A stretch of DNA of 6,433 nt from an uncultured Bacilli bacterium (GTDB taxonomy: Bacteria; Bacillota_I; Bacilli_A; RF39; UBA660), in contig CALVPO010000082.1 of the NCBI GenBank assembly GCA_944351345.1, positions 1 to 6,433 of the forward strand, in the 5' to 3' direction. Both the position numbers and the translations under genes were made by a program. Below, one piece after another: positions 1 through 6,338 of the stretch. The notes beneath the pieces are model-generated. The model did not search any database and was not told the DNA's origin. It worked only from the letters and a program-made list of their open reading frames with translations. Numbering within the stretch: the stretch's first letter is position 1; each line of letters opens with the position of its first letter.

Positions 1-498
1 ACTAACTTTACCATCAACGTACTCAACAGTAACTTGACACTTACCATCAGGATTCAAAAAATCATATTTTCTCTTCAATTTATCTAATTCAAAAACCAAC
101 TTATTAGCAAGAAAAATTGGCATTGGCATTAAACAATCAGTATCCAAACAAGCATAACCAAACATAATTCCTTGATCTCCAGCCATTAACTCACTATCTC
201 CAACAGCACTATCTATCTCTCTAGACTGTTCACTAACCCTAACAATAACTTCAAACTCAGCATCATATCCAATATTTCTAACCACTTCTTTAGCCAATTT
301 TTCATAATCTAAAACAGCCCTAGTATTAGCTTCTCCATATATAAAAATAGTATTATCCTTAATAGTAGCCTCAACAGCCATCTTACTATCTTTATCCTGC
401 CTTAAAGCACTATCTAAAATATAATCACTTATTTTATCACATATTTTATCAGGATGACCACAACAAACTGCCTCACTAGTAAAATAATATTTATCCAT
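1..498 (-). CDS. metK: S-adenosylmethionine synthetase, N-terminal part (runs off the left edge)
   Basis: MetK makes S-adenosylmethionine, the main cytoplasmic methyl donor, from methionine and ATP, releasing phosphate and pyrophosphate. The first 166 codons are in the window and are open to base 1; the family is usually about 380-400 residues, so more than half is missing. Family landmarks seen: FTSEAV at 6-11, GHPDK at 14-18 (ATP-binding His15 and Asp17), Glu43, the GE pair at 55-56, QSREI at 91-95 (family QSPDI), and AGDQGIMFGYA at 106-116. By comparison with E. coli MetK from memory, the metal- and substrate-contacting residues of this half are present. Oddities: the usual T/S-E before GHPDK is Cys12-Cys13, and the first Gly of GAGDQG is Met105. 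The ATG at 498 is preceded by GAGGGGAG with 6 bases between. It starts 31 bases after the 388-residue gene and is probably co-transcribed with it. Identification is firm; the C-terminal half cannot be judged. Confidence 0.95.
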   Translation of the reverse strand, partial: MDKYYFTSEAVCCGHPDKICDKISDYILDSALRQDKDSKMAVEATIKDNTIFIYGEANTRAVLDYEKLAKEVVRNIGYDAEFEVIVRVSEQSREIDSAVGDSELMAGDQGIMFGYACLDTDCLMPMPIFLANKLVFELDKLKRKYDFLNPDGKCQVTVEYVDGKVS

Positions 499-504
499 AA
501 ATAT

Positions 505-512
505 CTCCCCTC
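505..512 (-). promoter_or_regulatory. Ribosome binding site of metK
   Basis: GAGGGGAG lies 6 bases before the metK ATG and fixes that start. It sits in the 31-base gap after the upstream gene. I see no separate promoter, SAM-I (S-box) core or SMK-type structure in the gap, so metK expression here appears to depend on upstream transcription. Confidence 0.75.
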
Positions 513-529
513 AAAAACTATATTTTAAA

Positions 530-1696
530 TCATTTTTTCTTATAACTATTATTTAATCTTAAAGAATAAGTTTCACTAAGAAGTCTATTATTACACTCAT
601 CATAATCATCAATATGAATTACCATATCATCCATAACCTCATAAGGATAATTTATAATATTAATACCACTATGATGATAATCAAGCCTTCTAAATATTCT
701 AATAAACTTTTCTGTTAAATTAGATTGTATATTCAAATACTTTAAAATATCATCTTGCAATATACTAGAAATTTTATAATCATTATTATTTTTTTCTTTT
801 AATTTCTTTCTCCGATAATCAAAAGCAATATTTTTAGCATTCCATCTTTCAATTAATATAGATGAAACATTAACTCTATTTATACCATTACTAGAAAGTA
901 TACCCATAATTATATTAGCAGCAACTAAAAAACTAGGAGTAACATCTTTTAAGTTTCCAAAATCATATTTATCACAAGTATCCCCCTTTACATCAAAATT
1001 CTCATTTATTTTATATAATTTTCTATCAATTTTCTTTCTATAAATCTCATTAATAATCTTATTCTTATCATTTTGTATAGCATATAAATAAGCATAGTTA
1101 TTACTAGTCCCAACATAAACTCTAGGAAATTCATATAAATAATTATCTAAATCATCCATAAGAAAAATTCTAAACGAATAAGGTGTTTCATTACCTAATC
1201 TATTTTTAATAGCACAAACCTCAATATTAGCATCTATTACATTACTATAACCAACAACCCTTCTATCACTATAATAAACCATAATTTCATCATCAAGAAA
1301 ATTAATTCTTTTCTTTAAAAAAGAAATAGGATCATTAAAATCACTTAGTGTAGCATTAGCCCACAACAAAGTCATAATAACCTTTTCTCTACAAATCCCA
1401 TCCTCCAAATCATCAAAAACGCTTCTTCTAACCTCTTCCTCATAATTACTATCATCATAAAATTTAATAGCCCTCTTAACATAATCAACTAATAATCTAT
1501 CAAATTCTTTTCTATTTTTAATAATCAAAGTTGGAATAATCAAATCATCATTATCACATCTAGAATCAATATAAATATTATCCTCTAAAATCATAGTCTT
1601 AAAAACTACATTATAATAAAAATAACAATTTACTCTACCACTAGACGCTTCTTTTATTATATTATTATAAAATATATCAAGTATCCTATCTTCCAC
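530..1696 (-). CDS. Uncharacterised 388-residue hydrophilic protein
   Basis: I do not recognise this protein. It is soluble-looking and highly charged, rich in Asp, Asn, Lys, Ile and Tyr, with no signal peptide, membrane segment, Walker motif, zinc-finger cysteines or catalytic signature that I can see. The N-terminal part (about 1-110) looks like a mixed beta/alpha region. Residues about 258-285 (TPSFLVAANIIMGILSSNG and following) form the most hydrophobic, helix-like stretch. Then comes a Lys/Arg-rich segment near 297-305 (YRRKKLKEKNNN) and a C-terminal part with FIRIFRRLDYHHSG and NIINYPYEV, which look like conserved family blocks but which I cannot assign. The start is GTG at 1696, chosen because GAGGTGAT lies at 1700-1707 with ideal spacing; the next in-frame Met is residue 35. 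It begins 17 bases after the 104-residue gene. The stop is TGA at 530-532, and both Trp codons are TGG. It is surely a real gene, of unknown function. Confidence 0.85.
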   Translation of the reverse strand: MEDRILDIFYNNIIKEASSGRVNCYFYYNVVFKTMILEDNIYIDSRCDNDDLIIPTLIIKNRKEFDRLLVDYVKRAIKFYDDSNYEEEVRRSVFDDLEDGICREKVIMTLLWANATLSDFNDPISFLKKRINFLDDEIMVYYSDRRVVGYSNVIDANIEVCAIKNRLGNETPYSFRIFLMDDLDNYLYEFPRVYVGTSNNYAYLYAIQNDKNKIINEIYRKKIDRKLYKINENFDVKGDTCDKYDFGNLKDVTPSFLVAANIIMGILSSNGINRVNVSSILIERWNAKNIAFDYRRKKLKEKNNNDYKISSILQDDILKYLNIQSNLTEKFIRIFRRLDYHHSGINIINYPYEVMDDMVIHIDDYDECNNRLLSETYSLRLNNSYKKK

Positions 1697-1699
1697 CCT

Positions 1700-1707
1700 A
1701 TCACCTC
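1700..1707 (-). promoter_or_regulatory. Ribosome binding site that decides the GTG start of the 388-residue gene
   Basis: GAGGTGAT is a perfect eight-base match to the complement of the Bacillus-type 16S rRNA 3' end. With 7 bases between GAGG and the codon at 1696-1694, it supports the GTG start over the internal ATG 34 codons further on. Confidence 0.8.
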
Positions 1708-1713
1708 TTATAT

Positions 1714-2028
1714 TTAATGTCTATCAAAAAAACTACCATATTTCTCTCGAACAATTTTACATTCAACCTTATAAAAATACTTCATAATATTTTCTATTGC
1801 ATTATAACCATTTTCATAGCAACAATCTAAAACATTATTTACCCCAGCCTTAAGCTCCAAAAAATCCCTCTTATTTAAAATAACATTATCAATTGTAACC
1901 AAACCATTAGCATATTTTTTATCATTACCATCCTTAACCAAAACACCTTCATAATCACCATAAATTTTTAAAAAATTCACTACTTTCATCCTAAACTCTT
2001 CATCAATATTAAATACTTTATCCTTCAT
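1714..2028 (-). CDS. Uncharacterised 104-residue protein
   Basis: Not recognised. It is a small soluble protein with balanced charge and no signal peptide or membrane segment. It begins MKDKVFNIDEEF, then a probable helix (13-22), a beta-like stretch (26-32, YEGVLVK), another beta-like stretch (43-51, LVTIDNVIL), and helices to the end (FFDRH at 100-104). It has three cysteines (CC near 65-66 and one near 91), not arranged as a metal site. I place the start at the ATG at 2028. A longer reading from GTG at 2043 would add five residues, but those codons are themselves the ribosome binding site (GGAGGA at 2036-2041) and lie at about the predicted transcription start. The stop TAA is 17 bases before the 388-residue gene, so the two are almost certainly co-expressed. 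Its second half resembles residues 61-105 of that neighbour weakly but without gaps. Confidence 0.75.
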   Translation of the reverse strand: MKDKVFNIDEEFRMKVVNFLKIYGDYEGVLVKDGNDKKYANGLVTIDNVILNKRDFLELKAGVNNVLDCCYENGYNAIENIMKYFYKVECKIVREKYGSFFDRH

Positions 2029-2035
2029 TTTTTTA

Positions 2036-2041
2036 TCCTCC
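2036..2041 (-). promoter_or_regulatory. Ribosome binding site that decides the start of the 104-residue gene
   Basis: GGAGGA with 7 bases (TAAAAAA) before the ATG at 2028 is near-ideal. It overlaps the alternative in-frame GTG at 2043-2041, so that GTG is very unlikely to be used as a start. Confidence 0.8.
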
Positions 2042-2047
2042 ACATAT

Positions 2048-2056
2048 ATTATATCA
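2048..2056 (-). promoter_or_regulatory. Probable extended -10 promoter for the 104-residue gene, 388-residue gene and metK
   Basis: TGATATAAT matches the extended -10 consensus (TGnTATAAT) exactly. No good -35 hexamer lies 16-18 bases upstream (only AT-rich sequence such as AATAAA), which is usual when the TG extension is present. Transcription would start near 2041, leaving a leader of only about 13 bases that just contains the GGAGGA site. In so AT-rich a gap a chance TATAAT is possible, but its position is apt. Confidence 0.55.
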
Positions 2057-2078
2057 AATATTAAAACATATTTATTAA

Positions 2079-2180
2079 TTATTTAAAATTTTTTAATATA
2101 TCCCTAACTGCCCCTAACCCTGTAACAGCAGTTGTTACAATATTATCATCCTTATCGAATCCAACTATAACAACATCCAC
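2079..2180 (-). CDS. Possible 33-residue micro-ORF or remnant of a lost gene
   Basis: Between sbcC and the 104-residue gene one frame reads like real protein: it runs VDVVIVGFDKDDNI at its start and continues with a TGLGAVRDIL stretch to a TAA at 2079-2081. Codons are strongly of the purine-first type (GAT, GTT, GGA, AAG) and the local G+C is higher than in the flanking AT-only DNA. The open frame extends upstream to 2195 (adding Tyr-Glu-Ser-Asp-Lys) but then meets a stop, with no ATG. The only start is GTG at 2180, preceded by AAAGTGAT, which has the same spacing as, and two mismatches to, the GAGGTGAT site of the 388-residue gene. An ATG at 2194 is in another frame and reads only nine codons, so a single-base indel could also have broken a slightly longer gene. 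I do not recognise the peptide. It could be a functional micro-protein, a pseudogene tail, or chance. Confidence 0.33.
   Translation of the reverse strand: MDVVIVGFDKDDNIVTTAVTGLGAVRDILKNFK
2121..2139. repeat. Inverted repeat, 7-bp arms around a 5-base centre
   Basis: TGTAACA and TGTTACA are perfect inverted copies separated by GCAGT on the plus strand. The arms contain G/C pairs, which is unusual for this gap, so this is a better candidate for a protein-binding operator or small RNA hairpin than the AT palindromes nearby. It is not followed by a T-run on either strand, so it is not a terminator. It lies inside the possible micro-ORF and about 65 bases upstream of the extended -10 promoter, which is far for a classical repressor site. 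Confidence 0.5.
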
Positions 2181-2195
2181 TTTATCACTTTCATA

Positions 2196-2211
2196 TTAAT
2201 TATATAATTAA
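2196..2211. repeat. Perfect 16-bp AT-only palindrome
   Basis: TTAATTATATAATTAA reads identically on both strands. On the minus strand it contains a TATAAT (2199-2204) lying just upstream of the possible micro-ORF, so it could be a -10 region overlapped by an operator. No convincing -35 accompanies it (TTATTA at best). In DNA this rich in A+T, chance is a serious alternative. Confidence 0.4.
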
Positions 2212-2231
2212 AATTTAAAATAATAATCTCT

Positions 2232-2250
2232 TTAATTAACAGTTAATTAA
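2232..2250. repeat. Perfect 19-base palindrome with one central base
   Basis: TTAATTAAC and GTTAATTAA flank a single A. Odd-centred dyads of this length are typical of repressor sites. As RNA the stem would be almost all A-U, so it is a weak hairpin. On the minus strand it comes right after a run of six T (2249-2254), 28 bases past the sbcC stop, so it may be part of the sbcC transcript end, but it lacks the layout of a proper terminator. Confidence 0.4.
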
Positions 2251-2281
2251 AAAAGCAAAATTATATATTCACAATATTATT

Positions 2282-5101
2282 TTAAACAACAACACCAACA
2301 CTACTACCACAATTAGTCTTCTTAACAACAATCTTTTTATCAATTCTATCTTTAAGTTCATCAACATGACTAATAATACCAATTAATTTATCACTATCAC
2401 TAAGCATTAATATAGCATTCATAGCAGATTCTAAACTATCATTATCTAAACTACCAAATCCCTCATCTATAAACATAGTATCAACTACTACTCCTCCAGA
2501 ATAACTCTGAATCACATCACTCATACCAAGTGCTAAAGATAAAGAAGCTTTAAAAGATTCACCTCCAGATAAAGAAGTAATTTCTCTTCTTTTACCAGTA
2601 TAATTATCAATAACTTCTAACTCTAAACCTAATTTATCACTAACCTTAGTAGCCTCAATTTTTCTAGAAAGTAAATATCTAGAATCAGTCATATAACTAA
2701 ATCTCTTATTAGCACTCACCAAAACATTATCAAAATAACTAGCTTGTACATATTGTTCAAATTCTAATTTATTCTTTCCTTTAATATTGCCATTAGCAGT
2801 ATTTGACAAATCCTCATAAATAGCCAACTCATCTTCTATCTTTTCATACTTTTTATATACAGACTCTAACTTATCATAAACTATTTTATTATTAGAATAC
2901 TTACTATGAACACTTTTAAGAGACAACTCTATTTCAGACAATTCATTATCCATTTGACATTTTTTCTGTTTTAAAGAACTAACATCTATTCTTTCTTTAT
3001 TCTTAATTACTTCACTTAAAGTATTTAATCTACTATTTAAATCATCTACTTTCTTATCATAATTACTAACTTCTAACTCATAACTAGCACATATCTCATC
3101 ATCTAATTTAACAGATAAATAATCTTTCTCTAAAACATAACCAAGATTCTTATAACTACTACTATATTTTAAAGAAGCTATTTTTCTATCATTATTTAAT
3201 TTATCTAACTCTTTATTAATAACATCAATAACAGATTCTAAACTAGTTTTCTTACTTAATAATTCTTCATACTTACTAGTTACATCATTTATATATTTAT
3301 TAACCCTCTCTATCTCTAAACTAACCTTACTAATTTTTTCATTAACTAATTCCTCCGTATCTTCATCATTAATCAATGAACTTTTACTATCAATACTAGC
3401 TTCTATATAACTAATCTCTTTTACAATATCACTAATATTATATTCACTAACATCAATACCTTTATCTTTTACATTACTATAATTATCTAACTTACTATAT
3501 AAGTCATTAACATCTATATCTTTAACTTCATTATTACTAATCTCTAACTTTTGTCCTAAAGAATTAACTTCTTCACTAGACTTATCTAATTCAACTTGAC
3601 AATTATCTAATTTTTCCTTTATTAAATCTAAATCATGCTTAGAAATATAATCACCATCCAAACTAGCTGGATTAGGATGATCTAAACTACCACATACAGG
3701 ACAAGGACAATTATCTTTTAAATCACTAGCAATTATACCAGCTTGACTATCAATAAATTTATTATACATTAAATTATAATCACTAGCTAATTTATTATAC
3801 TTATCCTTAATCTTCAACAAAGAAGCTTTTTTTTCTAAATAATCATTATTAAGTTTTTTATTATCATCTACTAACTTTAAAAGATCATTTAAAGAGTTTA
3901 ACTCTAATAAATTATAAATATTCCTCTTCTCCATAAGTTCTTTATTAAGAGAATCTAACTCTAAAAACAAAGGTAACATATTCTCTAACTTACTTAAATC
4001 TAACTTCAAAACATCAATCTTTTTTCTTGATAAATTCAAATTATTATATTCATCTAAAACATCAGTATATTCCTGTTCTACTTCACTATACAATTTCTTA
4101 TTATCAACTAAATCACTATCTTTATCTTTAATTAAATTATCTAATCTTAAAACCTCATTATAACAAGGCATTACTTTATCCATAATTTCTTTATTTTTAC
4201 TAACAATTAATCTTTTATTATCAATATTATCTTTTTCATTCATCAGTATTTTAAGAGACTTATCAACTGTCTCATATTTATCAAAACTATCATTAATTAA
4301 ATTAGCATTACTAATATCATTTGTAATATTTTGTATCTTATTTAAAATATTTGTCTTTTCTTCGTCTAATTTGTCTTCTTTCTCCTTATCTTTACAAATT
4401 ACTTTACTAATAATATCAAAAAATTCTTTAATATCTCTATCATTTAACATTACATCATCATCAACTATAAAACTTTCCTTCAAATTATCTATAACCATAC
4501 CAACTTTTTCATATTCTGACTTTACATCCAAATATTTTCTTTTTAAACTATCACTAATATCTCTATAAATATAAGTATTAAAAATCTTTCTAAATATTTC
4601 TGCCCTATCACCAGGTTTAGCTAACAAAAGCTTTAAAAACTCCCCTTGAGCTATCATTGAAATTTGTTTAAATTGAGATGAATTAATACCTAAAATTTCT
4701 TCACATTTTTCTGTTACATACTTATCTCCTGTAATAACATTATCCAGATACTCACAAGAAGCATCACCACTAACTTGAGTATATCCTTCCCCCCTTTTCT
4801 TCTTACGCATGTATCCAAGACTTCTTGTTACCTTATAACTAATGTTTTTATGTATAAACTCTAAAATAACAAAAGTTTTAACATTATCATCTGCAAAATC
4901 ACTTCTAAAAGAACTTTTTCCTCTATTACTACCACTAGCAATACCAAAAAGAGCAAAACATATAGCATCAAAAATAGTAGTCTTACCACTACCAGTATCA
5001 CCCGTAATTAAAAAAATACCATTATCAAACTGCGTAAAATCAATATAAACTTGATCTTTATAAGGACCAAAAGCACTAATTGTAACATTAATTGGTCTCA
5101 T
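2282..5101 (-). CDS. sbcC: Exonuclease SbcCD, ATPase subunit SbcC (Rad50-like)
   Basis: SbcC is the ATP-driven, DNA-clamping subunit of the cytoplasmic SbcCD nuclease, which opens hairpins and trims blocked double-strand ends. The 939-residue product has the family plan: N-terminal ABC half beginning MRPINVTISAFGPY, Walker A GDTGSGKTT at 34-42, Q-loop SMIAQGEF at 148-155, then a long coiled coil (about 185-455), the zinc hook CPVC at 467-470 followed by GSLDHP, a second coiled coil (about 480-780), and the C-terminal ABC half with the LSGGE signature at 844-848, Walker B FIDEGFGSLD (Asp879, Glu880) and the H-loop His912. At 939 residues it is shorter than E. coli (1048) or B. subtilis (about 1130) SbcC, so its arms are compact. 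Nothing catalytic is missing. The ATG at 5101 is fixed by AGGAGGT at 5107-5113 and overlaps the end of sbcD by 14 bases, implying translational coupling. An extra Cys465 precedes the hook. I found no Trp. Confidence 0.97.
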   Translation of the reverse strand: MRPINVTISAFGPYKDQVYIDFTQFDNGIFLITGDTGSGKTTIFDAICFALFGIASGSNRGKSSFRSDFADDNVKTFVILEFIHKNISYKVTRSLGYMRKKKRGEGYTQVSGDASCEYLDNVITGDKYVTEKCEEILGINSSQFKQISMIAQGEFLKLLLAKPGDRAEIFRKIFNTYIYRDISDSLKRKYLDVKSEYEKVGMVIDNLKESFIVDDDVMLNDRDIKEFFDIISKVICKDKEKEDKLDEEKTNILNKIQNITNDISNANLINDSFDKYETVDKSLKILMNEKDNIDNKRLIVSKNKEIMDKVMPCYNEVLRLDNLIKDKDSDLVDNKKLYSEVEQEYTDVLDEYNNLNLSRKKIDVLKLDLSKLENMLPLFLELDSLNKELMEKRNIYNLLELNSLNDLLKLVDDNKKLNNDYLEKKASLLKIKDKYNKLASDYNLMYNKFIDSQAGIIASDLKDNCPCPVCGSLDHPNPASLDGDYISKHDLDLIKEKLDNCQVELDKSSEEVNSLGQKLEISNNEVKDIDVNDLYSKLDNYSNVKDKGIDVSEYNISDIVKEISYIEASIDSKSSLINDEDTEELVNEKISKVSLEIERVNKYINDVTSKYEELLSKKTSLESVIDVINKELDKLNNDRKIASLKYSSSYKNLGYVLEKDYLSVKLDDEICASYELEVSNYDKKVDDLNSRLNTLSEVIKNKERIDVSSLKQKKCQMDNELSEIELSLKSVHSKYSNNKIVYDKLESVYKKYEKIEDELAIYEDLSNTANGNIKGKNKLEFEQYVQASYFDNVLVSANKRFSYMTDSRYLLSRKIEATKVSDKLGLELEVIDNYTGKRREITSLSGGESFKASLSLALGMSDVIQSYSGGVVVDTMFIDEGFGSLDNDSLESAMNAILMLSDSDKLIGIISHVDELKDRIDKKIVVKKTNCGSSVGVVV

Positions 5102-6245
5102 CAGATACCTCCTTAATAATCCTTAAAACTAACTTTTCTCTCTTACTATCTAATTCTATATTATTTTGTTCTTTATAAAAACTTTTAAACAATTCTAATG
5201 GACTTTTTTCCTTAACACTACTACTATCATCATTAATTTTATCATTAGAAATAATAGTTCTAGCATTTCTATACTCTAACCTCAAAATATTTTTATAAAC
5301 ACATCTTAACTTTCCAATAGCATCAACAACATAATCAGAATCAGTAACAATAGCATTAATATAATCATCCCTATTTCCTAACATATAAAACTTTTTATCT
5401 AATAAATCACTAATATTCCCTTTAATTACTCTCATATCTCTAATTGGCTTAAGACTAACTAACTCTATACTAATATCATTCTTATCATTAAATTCAATAA
5501 TAGGTACACTCTTTTTTTGATTAACTTCACTAAAAGAATACTTTAAAGGACTACCAGCATATCTAATTGTATCTCTAGTAAGCCTTTGTGCCCCATGAAC
5601 ATGCCCCATAGCAACATAATCAAATTTAGAAAAATTACTAACATCAACATTATCAATACCACCTAAAGAAATTACTTCCGAATCACTTCTTAAAACATCA
5701 ACACCACTAGCAGTAACAAATTGATGAACCATAATAATATTTCTCTCATCTAAATTTACTGAAGTATTATCAATAATACATTTAATAGCATCATTATATG
5801 TACTAATAGACTCCTCTAGAAAATATTTTCTAACATCTACTGGCTTCACAAATGGAAGCATATATATATTTATATTCCCATAATCATCTTCTAAAACTTC
5901 ATGTCTTAATTTTCCATTAAAAACACCTTCTATAAAAACACCATTATCAATAAATAATTCATTTCCAAAAGATAACCTATCCTTTGAATCATGATTACCA
6001 GCAATAACAAAAGTCTTCTTACCAAGTTTATACAATCTAGTTAAAAAAGAAGAAAATAAATTAACAGCCTCTACACTAGGTACTACTTTATCGTAAACAT
6101 CCCCAGCAATCATAACAACATCAATATCTCTTTTGATAACTATATCAATAATAACATCTAAAATATATCTCTGATCATCAATCATAGACTCTTCAAAAAT
6201 ATTCTTCCCCAAATGCAAATCTGATAAATGCATCAACTTCATCAT
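5088..6245 (-). CDS. sbcD: Exonuclease SbcCD, nuclease subunit SbcD (Mre11-like)
   Basis: SbcD is the two-metal (Mn2+) phosphoesterase that cuts DNA in the SbcCD complex; SbcC controls its access to DNA. At 385 residues it is full length for the family (about 380-400). Catalytic motifs, in order: SDLHLGK at 8-14 (Asp9, His11), AGDVYD at 47-52 (Asp49), AGNHD at 82-86 (Asn84, His85), MVHQF at 172-176 (His174) and MGHVHG at 213-218 (His215, His217). The C-terminal third is the more variable capping and SbcC-docking region. Two adjacent ATGs begin the frame (6245 and 6242). The second gives the family's usual MKxxHxSD start and a better 7-base spacing to AGGTGG (6250-6255), so the real product may lack the first Met. 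It is the first gene after a strong-looking promoter and overlaps sbcC by 14 bases. Confidence 0.97.
   Translation of the reverse strand: MMKLMHLSDLHLGKNIFEESMIDDQRYILDVIIDIVIKRDIDVVMIAGDVYDKVVPSVEAVNLFSSFLTRLYKLGKKTFVIAGNHDSKDRLSFGNELFIDNGVFIEGVFNGKLRHEVLEDDYGNINIYMLPFVKPVDVRKYFLEESISTYNDAIKCIIDNTSVNLDERNIIMVHQFVTASGVDVLRSDSEVISLGGIDNVDVSNFSKFDYVAMGHVHGAQRLTRDTIRYAGSPLKYSFSEVNQKKSVPIIEFNDKNDISIELVSLKPIRDMRVIKGNISDLLDKKFYMLGNRDDYINAIVTDSDYVVDAIGKLRCVYKNILRLEYRNARTIISNDKINDDSSSVKEKSPLELFKSFYKEQNNIELDSKREKLVLRIIKEVSDETN
5107..5113 (-). promoter_or_regulatory. Ribosome binding site of sbcC inside the end of sbcD
   Basis: AGGAGGT, a full-strength site, lies within the last codons of sbcD 5 bases before the sbcC ATG. 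Because it is translated as part of sbcD, ribosomes finishing sbcD can pass directly to sbcC, which would keep the two subunits in proportion. Confidence 0.85.
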
Positions 6246-6268
6246 ACCACCACCTAATTATCAATAAA

Positions 6269-6297
6269 ATTATAAACTATTAATCAGCAATCTACAA
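6269..6297 (-). promoter_or_regulatory. SigA-type promoter of sbcD-sbcC
   Basis: A perfect TATAAT (6269-6274) is preceded by exactly 17 bases and TTGTAG (6292-6297), which matches the TTG of the -35 consensus. Transcription would begin near 6262, giving a leader of about 17-20 bases that carries the AGGTGG site of sbcD. It begins about 10 bases after the T-run of the preceding terminator, so a new transcription unit clearly starts here. I see no SOS (LexA/DinR) box overlapping it. Confidence 0.75.
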
Positions 6298-6307
6298 TAT
6301 AATTAAC

Positions 6308-6338
6308 AAAAAAAGACTTCAGTACAAATACCAAAATC
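6308..6338 (-). terminator. Rho-independent terminator of the gene to the right
   Basis: Read on the minus strand, GATTTTGGTA (6338-6329), loop TTTG, and TACTGAAGTC (6324-6315) form a 10-bp stem that includes three G-U pairs, followed directly by seven T (6314-6308). On the plus strand the G-U pairs become A-C mismatches, so it works only leftwards. It closes a transcript coming from beyond the right edge and isolates the sbcD promoter from it. Confidence 0.7.

Larger units (their letters stand above)
2044..2281. other. 238-base gap between sbcC and the 104-residue gene
   Basis: From the sbcC stop towards the next gene this gap holds, in order: a weak A-U stem plus T6 (about 2249-2275) that might act as a poor terminator, two palindromes, the protein-like short frame with its inverted repeat, and the extended -10 promoter. 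I found no strong Rho-independent terminator after sbcC, so read-through into the 104/388/metK genes is possible. No tRNA, S-box riboswitch core or T-box sequence is visible. Confidence 0.6.

Noticed and set aside
530..532. Mycoplasma-type genetic code (TGA read as Trp)
   Set aside because: Both Trp codons found are TGG and the TGA at 530-532 is a sensible stop just before metK; reading through would add only a few residues, so the case is not strictly closed but nothing supports the alternative code.
2029..2043. Longer start (GTG at 2043) for the small gene
   Set aside because: The added codons contain the GGAGGA site used by the ATG at 2028 and lie at about the predicted transcription start.
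2102..2120. G-quadruplex on the minus strand from the GGG/GGGG/GGG runs
   Set aside because: Only three G-runs are present; no fourth lies close enough.
2232..2250. Rho-independent terminator for sbcC at the 19-base palindrome
   Set aside because: The hairpin is almost all A-U with a one-base centre and no T-run follows it on the minus strand; the T6 comes before it.
4371..4568. Plus-strand open frame of 65 codons
   Set aside because: It lies entirely inside sbcC on the other strand; the Ser/Leu/Ile-rich translation is the usual mirror of Asp/Lys-rich AT-biased coding DNA.
4842..5048. Plus-strand open frame of 68 codons
   Set aside because: It is antisense to the highly conserved Walker A region of sbcC and has no credible ribosome binding site; it is a shadow.
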